58,555 nt of DNA, from the NCBI GenBank assembly GCA_002353825.1, contig DEKJ01000020.1, forward strand, positions 1 through 58,555, read 5' to 3'. Shown one piece after another: positions 7,688 to 15,335 of this stretch. Under the pieces are notes generated by a model. The model was not told where the DNA came from. It searched no databases and saw only the letters and a list, made by a program, of their open reading frames with translations. The translations under genes were made by a program, and so were the position numbers. The DNA comes from Prevotella sp. UBA2725. GTDB lineage: Bacteria; Bacteroidota; Bacteroidia; Bacteroidales; Bacteroidaceae. Every line of letters begins with the position of its first letter. The first letter of the stretch is position 1.

Positions 7688-8980
7688 CTACAGGAAGAAC
7701 CCTTCGTAGGCGATGCCGAAGTTGATAGCGGGCTCGTCGTTGTACAAGCTCTTGAGGAAACGCTTGGTATAGTCGAACTTCAGAACGATCTGAGAGATAG
7801 GATAATAGTTGAGACCGAAGCTCATGACGTTCTTGGCCTCGTAAGGATACTCAGCCTGGCGACTGTCGCGGACATAGGAATTGTAATAGTCGTAACGGCC
7901 GAAGACATAGAGTTTCTGATTGTCGGCACGCAGTTTCTCAATCTGAGAGAACACGTCATAACCTGCCTCCACGCCAATGGAGACGGCATTCTTGCCGACC
8001 TCTGAACTGCTATAAGGAGAAGTCTTTGTACTACGGCCGGAGAGATATTTCACCTGATAAGCATCGCCGAGATGGCCATAGGTAGCCTGACCGCGGACGA
8101 TCCAGTTCCAACGGTTGATAGTGAAATCGAAAGAGCCAATGGAGACGGCTCCTTTAAGTTTATCATTAGAGTCGTTGATATAGGTGTTGTTGATACTGTG
8201 ACCGTAGTAACCGCTCAGGCCGAAGCGTACGCCCTGGGTAGCGAACCAGTCGAGACGGGCCGCTGCAGCATATTTGCTGGCGGGATCGAACTCGAAGGCG
8301 GAGTGTGTGCCGTTGTGGATCCAGCCATCACGGTCGAAGTGCATGGCGTCGAGACCCTCAAGGAACTGCAACTCATATTTGAACTTACCAAGATAACCCC
8401 AGAGGCTCACACCTGTCTGATGCCAGGTAGAAGGAAGGATAGTGTTCTCACCCTCGGGACGATAGACCGTAAAGAAGTTGAGCGGCTCGTGGTGGGAGTT
8501 GTTCAGACCGACAGGCACGACGATATGACCGAAGCGCAGGTTCAAGGCACGGCAGAAAGTCTTCTGCAACCAGAACTGCTCGAGCTCTACCTCGCCGCCT
8601 TTCTCTGTCTCGGTCTCCCACTCGCCGCCTTCCTCGTATTCGCGCTCGTAGGCGGAGCCGGTGCCACCGTGTTCAAACTCAATCTCCGAGCCCATCTTCC
8701 AGCCTTTGCCGAAGTCGTAGCTCAGATAAATCACTGCATGGGGAATGTCGAAACGACCATAACTCTTGTCGTTCTTGTATTTAGAAGGTTCGGAGTAGCG
8801 ATAGACGTTGTCAGAATAAAAGTTACGGCTGTAAGCTACTTCACCGTAACCGCCGACACTGAGGCGATGACCGCCTGCATGACTCATCACGGAGTCGGCT
8901 GCATTAACTTGTGCTTGAGCACCCTGAATACTGCCAAGGGCAAGGGCTGCTGAGAAGAGCCCGAAGAGAAGTCTGTCCAT
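7688..8980 (-). CDS. Outer-membrane porin, phosphate-selective porin-like
   Basis: This 430-aa protein has a cleavable signal ending GAQAQ and then alternating short amphipathic strands rich in Tyr, Gly and Asp. It ends in Phe (EGFFL) as outer-membrane barrels do. The pattern (GGYGEVAYSRNFY near the N-terminus, repeated LRFGHIVVPVGL) is that of the Bacteroidota porin O/P-like family. It is the promoter-proximal gene of the porin, imelysin, DHOR, CcsBA series and probably lets the metal or small complex through the outer membrane. Substrate specificity cannot be read from the sequence. Confidence 0.8.
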   Translation of the reverse strand: MDRLLFGLFSAALALGSIQGAQAQVNAADSVMSHAGGHRLSVGGYGEVAYSRNFYSDNVYRYSEPSKYKNDKSYGRFDIPHAVIYLSYDFGKGWKMGSEIEFEHGGTGSAYEREYEEGGEWETETEKGGEVELEQFWLQKTFCRALNLRFGHIVVPVGLNNSHHEPLNFFTVYRPEGENTILPSTWHQTGVSLWGYLGKFKYELQFLEGLDAMHFDRDGWIHNGTHSAFEFDPASKYAAAARLDWFATQGVRFGLSGYYGHSINNTYINDSNDKLKGAVSIGSFDFTINRWNWIVRGQATYGHLGDAYQVKYLSGRSTKTSPYSSSEVGKNAVSIGVEAGYDVFSQIEKLRADNQKLYVFGRYDYYNSYVRDSRQAEYPYEAKNVMSFGLNYYPISQIVLKFDYTKRFLKSLYNDEPAINFGIAYEGFFL

Positions 8981-9007
8981 TGTTTTTGTTCCTTAAAATT
9001 CTAAGTG

Positions 9008-9039
9008 CAAAATTAAAAAGAAACAAAAGTTGTGGCAAT
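9008..9039 (-). promoter_or_regulatory. Promoter of porin-imelysin series
   Basis: On the minus strand TAATTTTG (9008-9015) is an exact -7 box, with ATTG (9036-9039) 20 bases upstream as a one-mismatch -33 box. The leader to the porin start is about 20 nt. No clear Fur-type palindrome was recognised. Confidence 0.55.
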
Positions 9040-9096
9040 ACTCAAAAATTAGTAAATTGATAGATTCGTTAAATCATCATTTATGGGGATGGGAGA

Positions 9097-9410
9097 CAAC
9101 CTCGGAGTGGTTGAACATGGTTAGCCCCAAGTAAATGTAAGGTCCCCGAAGGGGGCCAATATGGTTAGCCCCAGGTAAGGAGCGCAGCGACGCAACCTGG
9201 GGTTTAGATCCAGTGCAATTCTGTTGCGATCCGGCCTCGAAGAGGGCGAACATGGTCGGGGTGCAGGTAAATACGGTCAGGGCAAAATATGTTGGCAATA
9301 ACCATGTTCGCCCTCTTCGAGGCCGGTATTCAAGTCATACTCTTCCATTCTACCCCACGTTTCGGCTACGCCTCACGTGGGGCTAACCATGTGGCATCTC
9401 TCCGAGGTGC
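9097..9410. repeat. Composite palindromic element, copy 3 (extended)
   Basis: This copy carries two extra left-hand hairpins: ACAACCTCGGAGTGGTTG at 9097-9114, and a GGTCCCC/GGGGGCC hairpin at about 9141-9156. Each is followed by an ATGGTTAGCCCC tail, as if the A module had been duplicated in tandem. Then come B (CCCCAGGT type, about 9170-9202), C, a spacer, C', B' (CCCCACGT type) and A' ending near 9410. It lies between the porin start and the GYF gene stop. Confidence 0.85.
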
Positions 9411-9452
9411 TAACTGCACTCCTTTGCCCCCTTCACCCCTGCAATACATCGA

Positions 9453-9483
9453 TGATACCCACAAATGGGGATGGTGGGTATCA
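9453..9483 (-). terminator. Possible terminator after GYF gene
   Basis: TGATACCCAC (9453-9462) pairs with GTGGGTATCA (9474-9483) around an 11-nt loop, 14 bp past the stop of the minus-strand gene. The stem is perfect but no U-run follows on the minus strand, so it may instead be a 3' stabilising hairpin. Confidence 0.4.
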
Positions 9484-9496
9484 CCATAAAAGGGGA

Positions 9497-10471
9497 TTAC
9501 AACCCCTTGAGGAAGCTCTCGATGTCGTCGATGATCTTACCAAGACCGCTCGCCGTTGCACTGTCGGCACTCTGATTGAGCTCTTTCTTGAGCTCACGCC
9601 CTACCTCACTACTAACATGCTTAACAAGCGTCTTACCTACCTTGCTACCTACGGAGACGACAGAGTCGGTGACAGTCTGCGTCACGCCACTGTAAGGATT
9701 GCCGTCCTCATCCGTACCGCTGTCCCTGACAACGGAAGTGTGGGTCGATTCATCCCCTTCGCTCTTCAGCGTCTTCGACACTGCTTCAGCAATGGCAGTC
9801 TCGTCGGAGGTGAACACTTTGCCAAAGATACCGAACGAGGTACGAACCTCACTGGAGTCGGGAAGGGCAAGCGTCGTCGTGGACCAGAAGAGATAATTGT
9901 GATACTGGATCATGTTGTCCACAATCTGCCCGAGCACCGGTGTGGCTAACGAACGGACTATGGCAGAGCCAAAGGTTGCAAAGGGATCGTCGGAATCGCC
10001 GCTGTCAGAAAGGCCCTTTGTCAGGCCGTTGGTGATGCGGTCTTTGATGACCTGCTTGTGCTCATCCTTCGAAGGGTTGAGGATGGCCATCAACAACAAG
10101 AGAATAGCCACTGCGATGCCGACATAGGTCCAGGCCTTCTTCTTATTATTCTTGTTTGGCTGGTTAACAGGCGGCACCATGGTACCAGCCGGGTTACCCA
10201 TATTGTTCACTGGTGGTGGGGGTGGAACGGAACCTGTTGCAGACTGCTGTGCAAAACCAGTCTGTGCAGAACCAGCCTGCGCAGATGTTGTCTGCTGCGT
10301 GTTTGTTGTATCATAGAACAGCGGTTTCAGTTCCTCGACCTGCCAGGCCGGTGTCCATTGCTGCATGCCTTCCGCCCATACGAGGGTCTCGGAAGAGATG
10401 TTGCGCTGACGCAGTTCGTCCACTGTATAAGGACCTTGCTGCGCATCGTTGACAATGATAAAGTACTTCAT
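9497..10471 (-). CDS. GYF_2-domain membrane protein
   Basis: This 324-aa protein has residues 1-52 matching the GYF_2 domain pattern (QGPYTVDELRQR, then LVWAEGMQQWTPA), a fold thought to bind proline-rich segments. A Gln/Ala/Pro-rich linker follows (PPPPPVNN near 80-110). A Lys-rich patch and one membrane helix (WTYVGIAVAILLLL) come next, then a hydrophilic C-terminal half with no recognised domain. Bacteroidota often have such proteins; their role is unknown. It starts 19 bp after the DUF2442 stop, so DUF4160, DUF2442 and this gene probably form one transcript. Confidence 0.75.
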   Translation of the reverse strand: MKYFIIVNDAQQGPYTVDELRQRNISSETLVWAEGMQQWTPAWQVEELKPLFYDTTNTQQTTSAQAGSAQTGFAQQSATGSVPPPPPVNNMGNPAGTMVPPVNQPNKNNKKKAWTYVGIAVAILLLLMAILNPSKDEHKQVIKDRITNGLTKGLSDSGDSDDPFATFGSAIVRSLATPVLGQIVDNMIQYHNYLFWSTTTLALPDSSEVRTSFGIFGKVFTSDETAIAEAVSKTLKSEGDESTHTSVVRDSGTDEDGNPYSGVTQTVTDSVVSVGSKVGKTLVKHVSSEVGRELKKELNQSADSATASGLGKIIDDIESFLKGL

Positions 10472-10490
10472 TATAATATTTTCAATTTTT

Positions 10491-10742
10491 TCAAGCTACC
10501 TTTTCGCCCTGACGATACAAGAAGTCAGGTGCAAAATCAATACCATTATACCACTCCAACGTCCAATGGTTGAGACCGAACTGGATAAAGTTGTCTTTAT
10601 CTCTCAACTCTTCTCTTTTTCCTCCCTTTAGTAACGGCAAGAAATCAATACGACGCTTTTCACCGTTACTGAACGTAAGATCCATCGTATAATCCTTTAT
10701 GTAGTCTACATCTACGACTCTAATTAAATCTAAATTGTCCAT
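10491..10742 (-). CDS. DUF2442 protein
   Basis: This 83-aa protein has the DUF2442 pattern: a VVDVDYIKDYTMDLTFSNGEKRRIDF core of beta strands, then W-x-NGIDFAPDFLY at the end. It is the usual partner of the DUF4160 gene that starts upstream, with only 7 bp between the two. The pair resembles small two-gene modules sometimes listed as toxin-antitoxin candidates, but no activity is established to my knowledge. Confidence 0.8.
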   Translation of the reverse strand: MDNLDLIRVVDVDYIKDYTMDLTFSNGEKRRIDFLPLLKGGKREELRDKDNFIQFGLNHWTLEWYNGIDFAPDFLYRQGEKVA

Positions 10743-10749
10743 TGTAATA

Positions 10750-11007
10750 TTATTTTAAGGGTGATATTCTTTTAGCTTCTTTGCCTGCCTGCAGTCTATG
10801 CCAATTGTCGTCCAATTCTTCACGGTGCATATCCATCCATTTAAATACTGCCTTAAGGACCTTTCTTGGTAATTCTCCTTTTACTATCCCATCTTTTAAT
10901 GTTATGATAGCTTCGTAATCACCATAACGAACATGCAAATGAGGAGGATTGTGGTCGTCTGCAAACATTGCAATGATTATTCCTAAGAATCGACTAATTT
11001 CTGGCAT
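10750..11007 (-). CDS. DUF4160 protein
   Basis: This 85-aa protein matches the DUF4160 signature: MPEISRFLGIIIAMFADDH, then NPPHLHVRYGDYEAII, then a helical end with W residues (FKWMDMHREEL). The conserved PPHLHV histidines suggest metal or substrate binding. It is the first gene of a tight three-gene run with DUF2442 and the GYF_2 protein. A TAACTTTG -7 box lies 21 bp upstream. Confidence 0.82.
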   Translation of the reverse strand: MPEISRFLGIIIAMFADDHNPPHLHVRYGDYEAIITLKDGIVKGELPRKVLKAVFKWMDMHREELDDNWHRLQAGKEAKRISPLK

Positions 11008-11027
11008 ATCTATATTTTTTATAATTG

Positions 11028-11035
11028 CAAAGTTA
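11028..11035 (-). promoter_or_regulatory. -7 box of DUF4160 transcript
   Basis: TAACTTTG on the minus strand is an exact -7 box. No TTTG was found at the right distance upstream, so this is only half a promoter by sequence. Confidence 0.4.
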
Positions 11036-11090
11036 AAGAAAAGAATAATATATTCGCTGATGTAAGGCTTAAAAAATGTGACTACTAAAT

Positions 11091-11121
11091 AAAAATCCCG
11101 TGACGGAAGCCGCCACGGGAT
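11091..11121 (-). terminator. Rho-independent terminator of eno
   Basis: In the minus-strand transcript a 12-bp stem (AUCCCGUGGCGG with CCGUCACGGGAU, one G-U pair) closes a 3-nt loop and is followed by UUUUUAUUU. It lies 36 bp after the enolase stop codon. Confidence 0.9.
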
Positions 11122-11156
11122 GATATGTTATCTATTAATGTATAGATGCGTACCTA

Positions 11157-12473
11157 TTAAAGGCTGCGATCCAGACGAGGATAGCCGTAACGAGCCTCAG
11201 AGCCAAGCTCCTCCTCGATGCGGATAAGCTGGTTGTACTTAGCCATACGGTCTGTGCGGCTCATAGAACCGGTCTTGATCTGGCCACTGTTCGTAGCGAC
11301 AGCGATATCAGCGATTGTGGTATCCTCTGTCTCACCAGAACGGTGAGAAGTAACGGTGTTGTAACCGTGACGGTGAGCCATCTCGATAGCCTCGAGAGTC
11401 TCAGTCAGAGAACCGATCTGGTTAACCTTGATCAGGATAGCGTTAGCAACGTGCATCTTGATACCCTTCTCCAGGAACTTCGTGTTGGTAACGAAGAGGT
11501 CGTCACCGACGAGCTGCACCTTGCTGCCGAGCTTAGCGGTCAGCTTCTGCCAGCCCTCCCAGTCGTTCTCATCGAGACCGTCCTCGATAGAAGCGATAGG
11601 ATACTTGTTGCAGAGCTCCTCGAGGTAAGCGATCTGGCCCTCGTCGTCGAGCTCCTTGCCGTTAGGATCCTTAGGCATGCCGTTGTTGAGCTGCTTGTAG
11701 TTGTAGAACCACTTGCCGTCCTTCTGATAAGCGAACTCAGAAGAAGCGCAGTCCATAGCGATGGTGACATCCTTACCCGGCTCGTAGCCAGCGTCCTTGA
11801 CAGCCTGGCAGATGCTCTCGAGAGCGTCGTCGATGCCGTTGAGTGCAGGAGCATAACCACCCTCGTCACCTACAGCGGTAGAGAGGCCACGGTTCTTCAG
11901 CAGCTTGCCCAGAGCGTGGAAGACCTCAGCGCCGCAGCGGATAGCTTCCTTCTCGCTCTTTGCAGAACGCGGCTGGATCATGAACTCCTGGAAAGCGATA
12001 GGAGCAGAAGAGTGAGCACCACCGTTGATGATGTTCATCATTGGGATAGGCAGAGTATAGCTGTTGCAGCCGCCGATGTAACGGTACAGAGGCATGTGCA
12101 GAGCCTCAGCAGCTGTGTGAGCAGCAGCGAGAGACACGCCCAGGATAGCGTTGGCACCGAGCTTGCTCTTTGTAGGAGTGCCGTCGAGCTCGAGCATCTT
12201 ATAGTCGAGACCGCGCTGATCGAACACATCCCAACCCTGGAGGGCAGGAGCGATGACATCGTTGACATTAGCTACAGCCTTCAGGACACCCTTGCCACCG
12301 AAGCGCTTCTTGTCGCCATCACGAAGCTCAAGAGCCTCGTTCTCACCGGTGCTGGCACCAGACGGAACGCTGGCACGGCCCATAACGCCGTTCTCCAGTG
12401 TTACTTCAACCTCTACTGTAGGATTGCCACGGGAATCCAGAATCTCACGTGCGTGAATCTTTGAAATCTTCAT
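11157..12473 (-). CDS. eno: Enolase
   Basis: This 438-aa protein catalyses 2-phosphoglycerate to phosphoenolpyruvate plus water in glycolysis. Family motifs are present: N-terminal EILDSRGNPTVEVEV, the substrate loop SGASTGENEALELRDGD, ASIEDGLDENDW, the metal-site GDDLFVTN and the signature SHRSGETEDTTIADIAV. Length is normal for bacterial enolases. It is a single-gene transcript with a consensus promoter and a strong terminator. Its codon usage is strongly biased, as expected of a highly expressed gene. Confidence 0.99.
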   Translation of the reverse strand: MKISKIHAREILDSRGNPTVEVEVTLENGVMGRASVPSGASTGENEALELRDGDKKRFGGKGVLKAVANVNDVIAPALQGWDVFDQRGLDYKMLELDGTPTKSKLGANAILGVSLAAAHTAAEALHMPLYRYIGGCNSYTLPIPMMNIINGGAHSSAPIAFQEFMIQPRSAKSEKEAIRCGAEVFHALGKLLKNRGLSTAVGDEGGYAPALNGIDDALESICQAVKDAGYEPGKDVTIAMDCASSEFAYQKDGKWFYNYKQLNNGMPKDPNGKELDDEGQIAYLEELCNKYPIASIEDGLDENDWEGWQKLTAKLGSKVQLVGDDLFVTNTKFLEKGIKMHVANAILIKVNQIGSLTETLEAIEMAHRHGYNTVTSHRSGETEDTTIADIAVATNSGQIKTGSMSRTDRMAKYNQLIRIEEELGSEARYGYPRLDRSL

Positions 12474-12538
12474 TGTGTAAATGATTTATGTTTAAAACAA
12501 AAATATTCTTATCATAATTGCCTGTGCTTAGGCACTTG

Positions 12539-12569
12539 CAAAAGTAATGCCTTTAACGGGAAAGACAAA
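12539..12569 (-). promoter_or_regulatory. eno promoter
   Basis: On the minus strand TTTG (12566-12569), a 19-bp spacer and TACTTTTG (12539-12546) match the Bacteroidota consensus at every fixed position. The leader is about 60 nt. Confidence 0.8.
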
Positions 12570-12698
12570 ATAAAAGTGACGCTTTGTCAGTGCGATTTAG
12601 AGTTTTTTAATAGTAGAAGAATTTTCTTTGTCTTTCATGTCACAAACAGCCTTTTTCTCCGTATTATAAATGTACAACAGAAAAGAAGAGTTCATCTG

Positions 12699-13169
12699 AT
12701 GACAGAAAAAGAGTTCCAACAAGAAGCCATAAGGCTCCGCCCCATGCTGCTCCGCACAGCAGAAGGCTATCTACATAACGTCGCCGACAGCGAAGACGCT
12801 GTGCAGACGGTGCTGGAACGACTGTGGCAGATGGTGGCCAATGTCCGCAAGCCCATGGACAGTCTGGCTATTGTCTTGTTGCGTCATCACTGCGTGGATG
12901 TTCTCCGACAACAGGTGCCAACGACAACATTGGAAGGTCATGACAGCGCAGAGGAGGAAGAAGAGAACGACCCGGTCGGTCAACTGATCCAACTCATCAA
13001 CCAGTTGCCACCTTTGCAACAGACCATCATCAAGCTCCGGCATATCGACAACAAATCGTTTGCCCAGATAGCTGCTTTATTAGATATGAAAGAAGCAACG
13101 GTTAGAAAGAATCTCAGTCGAGCCCGTCTGGCATTGAGAAACTTGATATTTAGAAGACAAGAACTATGA
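12699..13169 (+). CDS. ECF-type sigma-70 family sigma factor
   Basis: This 156-aa protein starts at 12699 (MTEKEFQQEA). The frame is open further up to 12576, but the extra 41 residues do not resemble the family. Region 2 lies at about 20-55 (DSEDAVQTVLERLWQ) and region 4 at about 100-150 (LPPLQQTIIKLRHID, then the helix-turn-helix SFAQIAALLDMKEATVRKNL). It overlaps the next gene by four bases (ATGA), which codes for a membrane protein likely to be its anti-sigma factor. The target promoters are unknown. I saw no TAnnTTTG promoter in front, so the operon may be self-regulated. Confidence 0.9.
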   Translation: MTEKEFQQEAIRLRPMLLRTAEGYLHNVADSEDAVQTVLERLWQMVANVRKPMDSLAIVLLRHHCVDVLRQQVPTTTLEGHDSAEEEEENDPVGQLIQLINQLPPLQQTIIKLRHIDNKSFAQIAALLDMKEATVRKNLSRARLALRNLIFRRQEL

Positions 13170-13642
13170 ATAACAACAAGGATATACACCGTCTCGTAGA
13201 CAAGTTCATGCAGGGAGAGACTTCCCTCACCGAAGAGCGGAAGCTCTACCGCTATTTCTCCAGCAACGACATTGCCGAAGATCTTCTGCCGCTACGGCCG
13301 CTGTTCACAGGACTCGCTGCTCTTCCGTCGATGTACGATGCTAAGGAAACCCAAGATGCAAAGGAGCCCAAAACAACGGAACGAACCCAAGGCAGACACG
13401 CCCGCATTGTCCGTCTGGTCCTCCGCTGGACGTCTGTGGCAGCCGTCATGCTCTTGCTCTTCTTAGGTGGCATAGCAGTCTATCGGTCACAGAACTACAG
13501 TGAGATCATCGTCTATGGTCATAAGACCGACAGCCCTACCCTGCTCCATCACGAGATGGCATCCACTATGCAGCAGCTCGACATGCAACCTCAGAACAGC
13601 GTCAAGGCGCAATTGGACGACGTGTTGTTAGGACAAGATTAG
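13166..13642 (+). CDS. Probable anti-sigma factor, single-pass membrane protein
   Basis: This 158-aa protein starts inside the sigma gene stop, indicating coupled translation. The N-terminal about 80 residues are cytoplasmic with an FMQGETSLTEERKLYRYFSS helix typical of Bacteroidota anti-sigma-like proteins. One membrane helix follows (WTSVAAVMLLLFLGGIAVY, about residues 90-108), then a short periplasmic tail of about 50 residues. The anti-sigma role is inferred from position and topology; the family match is weak. Confidence 0.65.
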   Translation: MNNNKDIHRLVDKFMQGETSLTEERKLYRYFSSNDIAEDLLPLRPLFTGLAALPSMYDAKETQDAKEPKTTERTQGRHARIVRLVLRWTSVAAVMLLLFLGGIAVYRSQNYSEIIVYGHKTDSPTLLHHEMASTMQQLDMQPQNSVKAQLDDVLLGQD

Positions 13643-13678
13643 ACACTATAAAACAGATAATATAATACTGATAATAAT

Positions 13679-14116
13679 ATGAAGAAACTGATAGTGCTCA
13701 TTCTTATGGCGGCTCTGTTGCCTCTCACAGCCTCAGCTCAAACAGGACTTCACAGCGACGCCATCTTCAAAGGCCAAGTTGTGCCGCAAAGCAGCATGGT
13801 GGAAGTGAAGGTCAAAGGGCGAACACTGAGCCGCTACCGCCTGACTTTCTATCACAGCGTGCGATTCAATGCCACTGCCCAGCAGAAAGCATCCATAGAC
13901 AATCTCATTGAGCGCGATGCCCGACAGGCTGTCTCTACGGAGACGAGAAAGCAAAGTGGACGCCGATCACTCATCCTCAGTCTGCCTCCGGAAGGACAAA
14001 CGCACCGCTACCTCTGTTATGTCTCCGGTGGGCATGGGAACAAGAATGCCATTACCCTTGTTTATATGGAAGGGAAAGTGGCTAGCATCGATGAACTTAG
14101 GAAACTGATACAATGA
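13679..14116 (+). CDS. Small exported protein of sigma-factor operon
   Basis: This 145-aa protein has a cleavable signal (MKKLIVLILMAALLPLTASAQ). The mature part is basic with a central YRLTFYHSVRF strand region and a C-terminal NAITLVYMEGKV segment. It may belong to the small Bacteroidota periplasmic proteins found after ECF sigma/anti-sigma pairs (DUF6108-like), but I am not certain of that name. It starts 36 bp after the putative anti-sigma gene and is probably a periplasmic product of the same stress or envelope regulon. Confidence 0.65.
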   Translation: MKKLIVLILMAALLPLTASAQTGLHSDAIFKGQVVPQSSMVEVKVKGRTLSRYRLTFYHSVRFNATAQQKASIDNLIERDARQAVSTETRKQSGRRSLILSLPPEGQTHRYLCYVSGGHGNKNAITLVYMEGKVASIDELRKLIQ

Positions 14117-14155
14117 ACTAATACAATCATACAACGAACAAAAATAAGTAATAAT

Positions 14156-15031
14156 ATGAAGAAAACAATTCTCTTTTTTGTCGCTATACTCACAGCAAGC
14201 TCTGTGGCTACGACAAAGGCTGCTTCGCTCACACCGCCCGACACACTCGTCGTCAACAAGCCCAACCGCGTGACGGTCATCACCACCGACTCCATGCAGA
14301 CAATCCACATCGAAGGCAGAGACGGCAACCCACAATACAACTACCGGAACACGTTGCAACTCGTCGACAGCAACTATGTCAGCACAAGCGGCATTGATAA
14401 CGACTTCAACTTCTCCATCGGACCTTTGCGCAATAAGAAATGTAAGGAGACCTATCCAAAAAGACAAATCAGCATGCATTTCTATGCAGGATTCAACGGG
14501 GCACCGGGTATGCCGAACTCAGTAGACATCAACTCGTTCCGCTCGTGGGAACTGTGGTGGGTTATCGCACAATATGACTATTTGACGCGCCACCACGGGT
14601 TCTCGGCAGGCTTCGGTGTAGACTGGCGCAACTATCGCACCCGCGACGATGTGCAGTTCGTGCTCGACGGCGATGAGCATTTGGGACTGACGGGCTACGA
14701 CGACGGTATGCGCCCCAAGTTCTCACGCATCAAAGTGTTTAGCCTCACATTCCCCGTGCAGTATGTGTACAGGGGCGGGAAGTTCGGATTCTCCCTCGGA
14801 CCCGTCATCAACCTCAACACGCATGCCAGCGTACTGTCTAAGTGGAAAGAGGACGGGCGCACGGTCAAGGAGTCACGCAAAGGTATCCATATCAACCCCG
14901 TAACGGTTGACTTCCTGGCTACCGTTAGGACACCTTTCCTCGACTATTATTTCAAGTATAGTCCCGCGCATCTTGTCAAAGACGGCTGGGGCTTACGCTT
15001 CCACACACTGTCATTCGGTATATATCTGTAA
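14156..15031 (+). CDS. Outer-membrane beta-barrel protein
   Basis: This 291-aa protein has a cleavable signal, then a soluble stretch with DTLVVNKPNRVTVITTD, then alternating aromatic strands from about residue 100 (MHFYAGFNGAPG, FSAGFGVDWRNY, FGFSLGPVINL, LDYYFKYSPAHLV). It ends in a C-terminal barrel strand with LSFGIYL. It is the last gene of the sigma-factor operon and is followed by a hairpin. It is likely a regulated surface barrel; no specific function is recognised. Confidence 0.7.
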   Translation: MKKTILFFVAILTASSVATTKAASLTPPDTLVVNKPNRVTVITTDSMQTIHIEGRDGNPQYNYRNTLQLVDSNYVSTSGIDNDFNFSIGPLRNKKCKETYPKRQISMHFYAGFNGAPGMPNSVDINSFRSWELWWVIAQYDYLTRHHGFSAGFGVDWRNYRTRDDVQFVLDGDEHLGLTGYDDGMRPKFSRIKVFSLTFPVQYVYRGGKFGFSLGPVINLNTHASVLSKWKEDGRTVKESRKGIHINPVTVDFLATVRTPFLDYYFKYSPAHLVKDGWGLRFHTLSFGIYL

Positions 15032-15049
15032 ACGACAAATCGACCTAAT

Positions 15050-15087
15050 ATTCCTGCGTAGTCAAACCATAATGATTACGCAGGAAT
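15050..15087 (+). terminator. Hairpin after sigma-factor operon
   Basis: ATTCCTGCGTA (15050-15060) pairs perfectly with TACGCAGGAAT (15077-15087) around a 16-nt loop, 18 bp past the stop. Only a weak T-rich stretch follows. It is a probable transcription end. Confidence 0.6.
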
Positions 15088-15186
15088 GCATGTTTGTTAT
15101 CCAACTAAAAACCACTTTAAAAAGACACTTTTTGTAATATTAAAGCAGCAAAATATACACAATTTGATATTTTTTGCTCTTTTTTA

Positions 15187-15217
15187 TTTGTTTGTTAGCG
15201 ATAATTTATTAACTTTG
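15187..15217 (+). promoter_or_regulatory. Promoter of SusC/SusD operon 1
   Basis: TTTG (15187-15190), a 19-bp spacer and TAACTTTG (15210-15217) match the consensus exactly. The leader to the SusC start is about 110 nt, AT-rich and without an obvious riboswitch. The rest of the 304-bp gap up to 15335 holds only the upstream hairpin. Confidence 0.85.
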
Positions 15218-15335
15218 CAAATAGATATCAATTTTATGACTGCGAAGCTAATAAGGTATCAAATTGTAAGCATTTTCATTTAAGGATTATAAAAAGGAGA
15301 ATTTATTTGTTTAATTATTAATAACGGAGAGAAGT

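Noticed and set aside
12576..12698. Upstream extension of the sigma factor frame
   Set aside because: The 41 residues do not resemble sigma region 2. The Met at 12699 gives normal family length.
15218..15335. Riboswitch or attenuator in the SusC leader
   Set aside because: The leader is AT-rich with no stable or recognisable fold.
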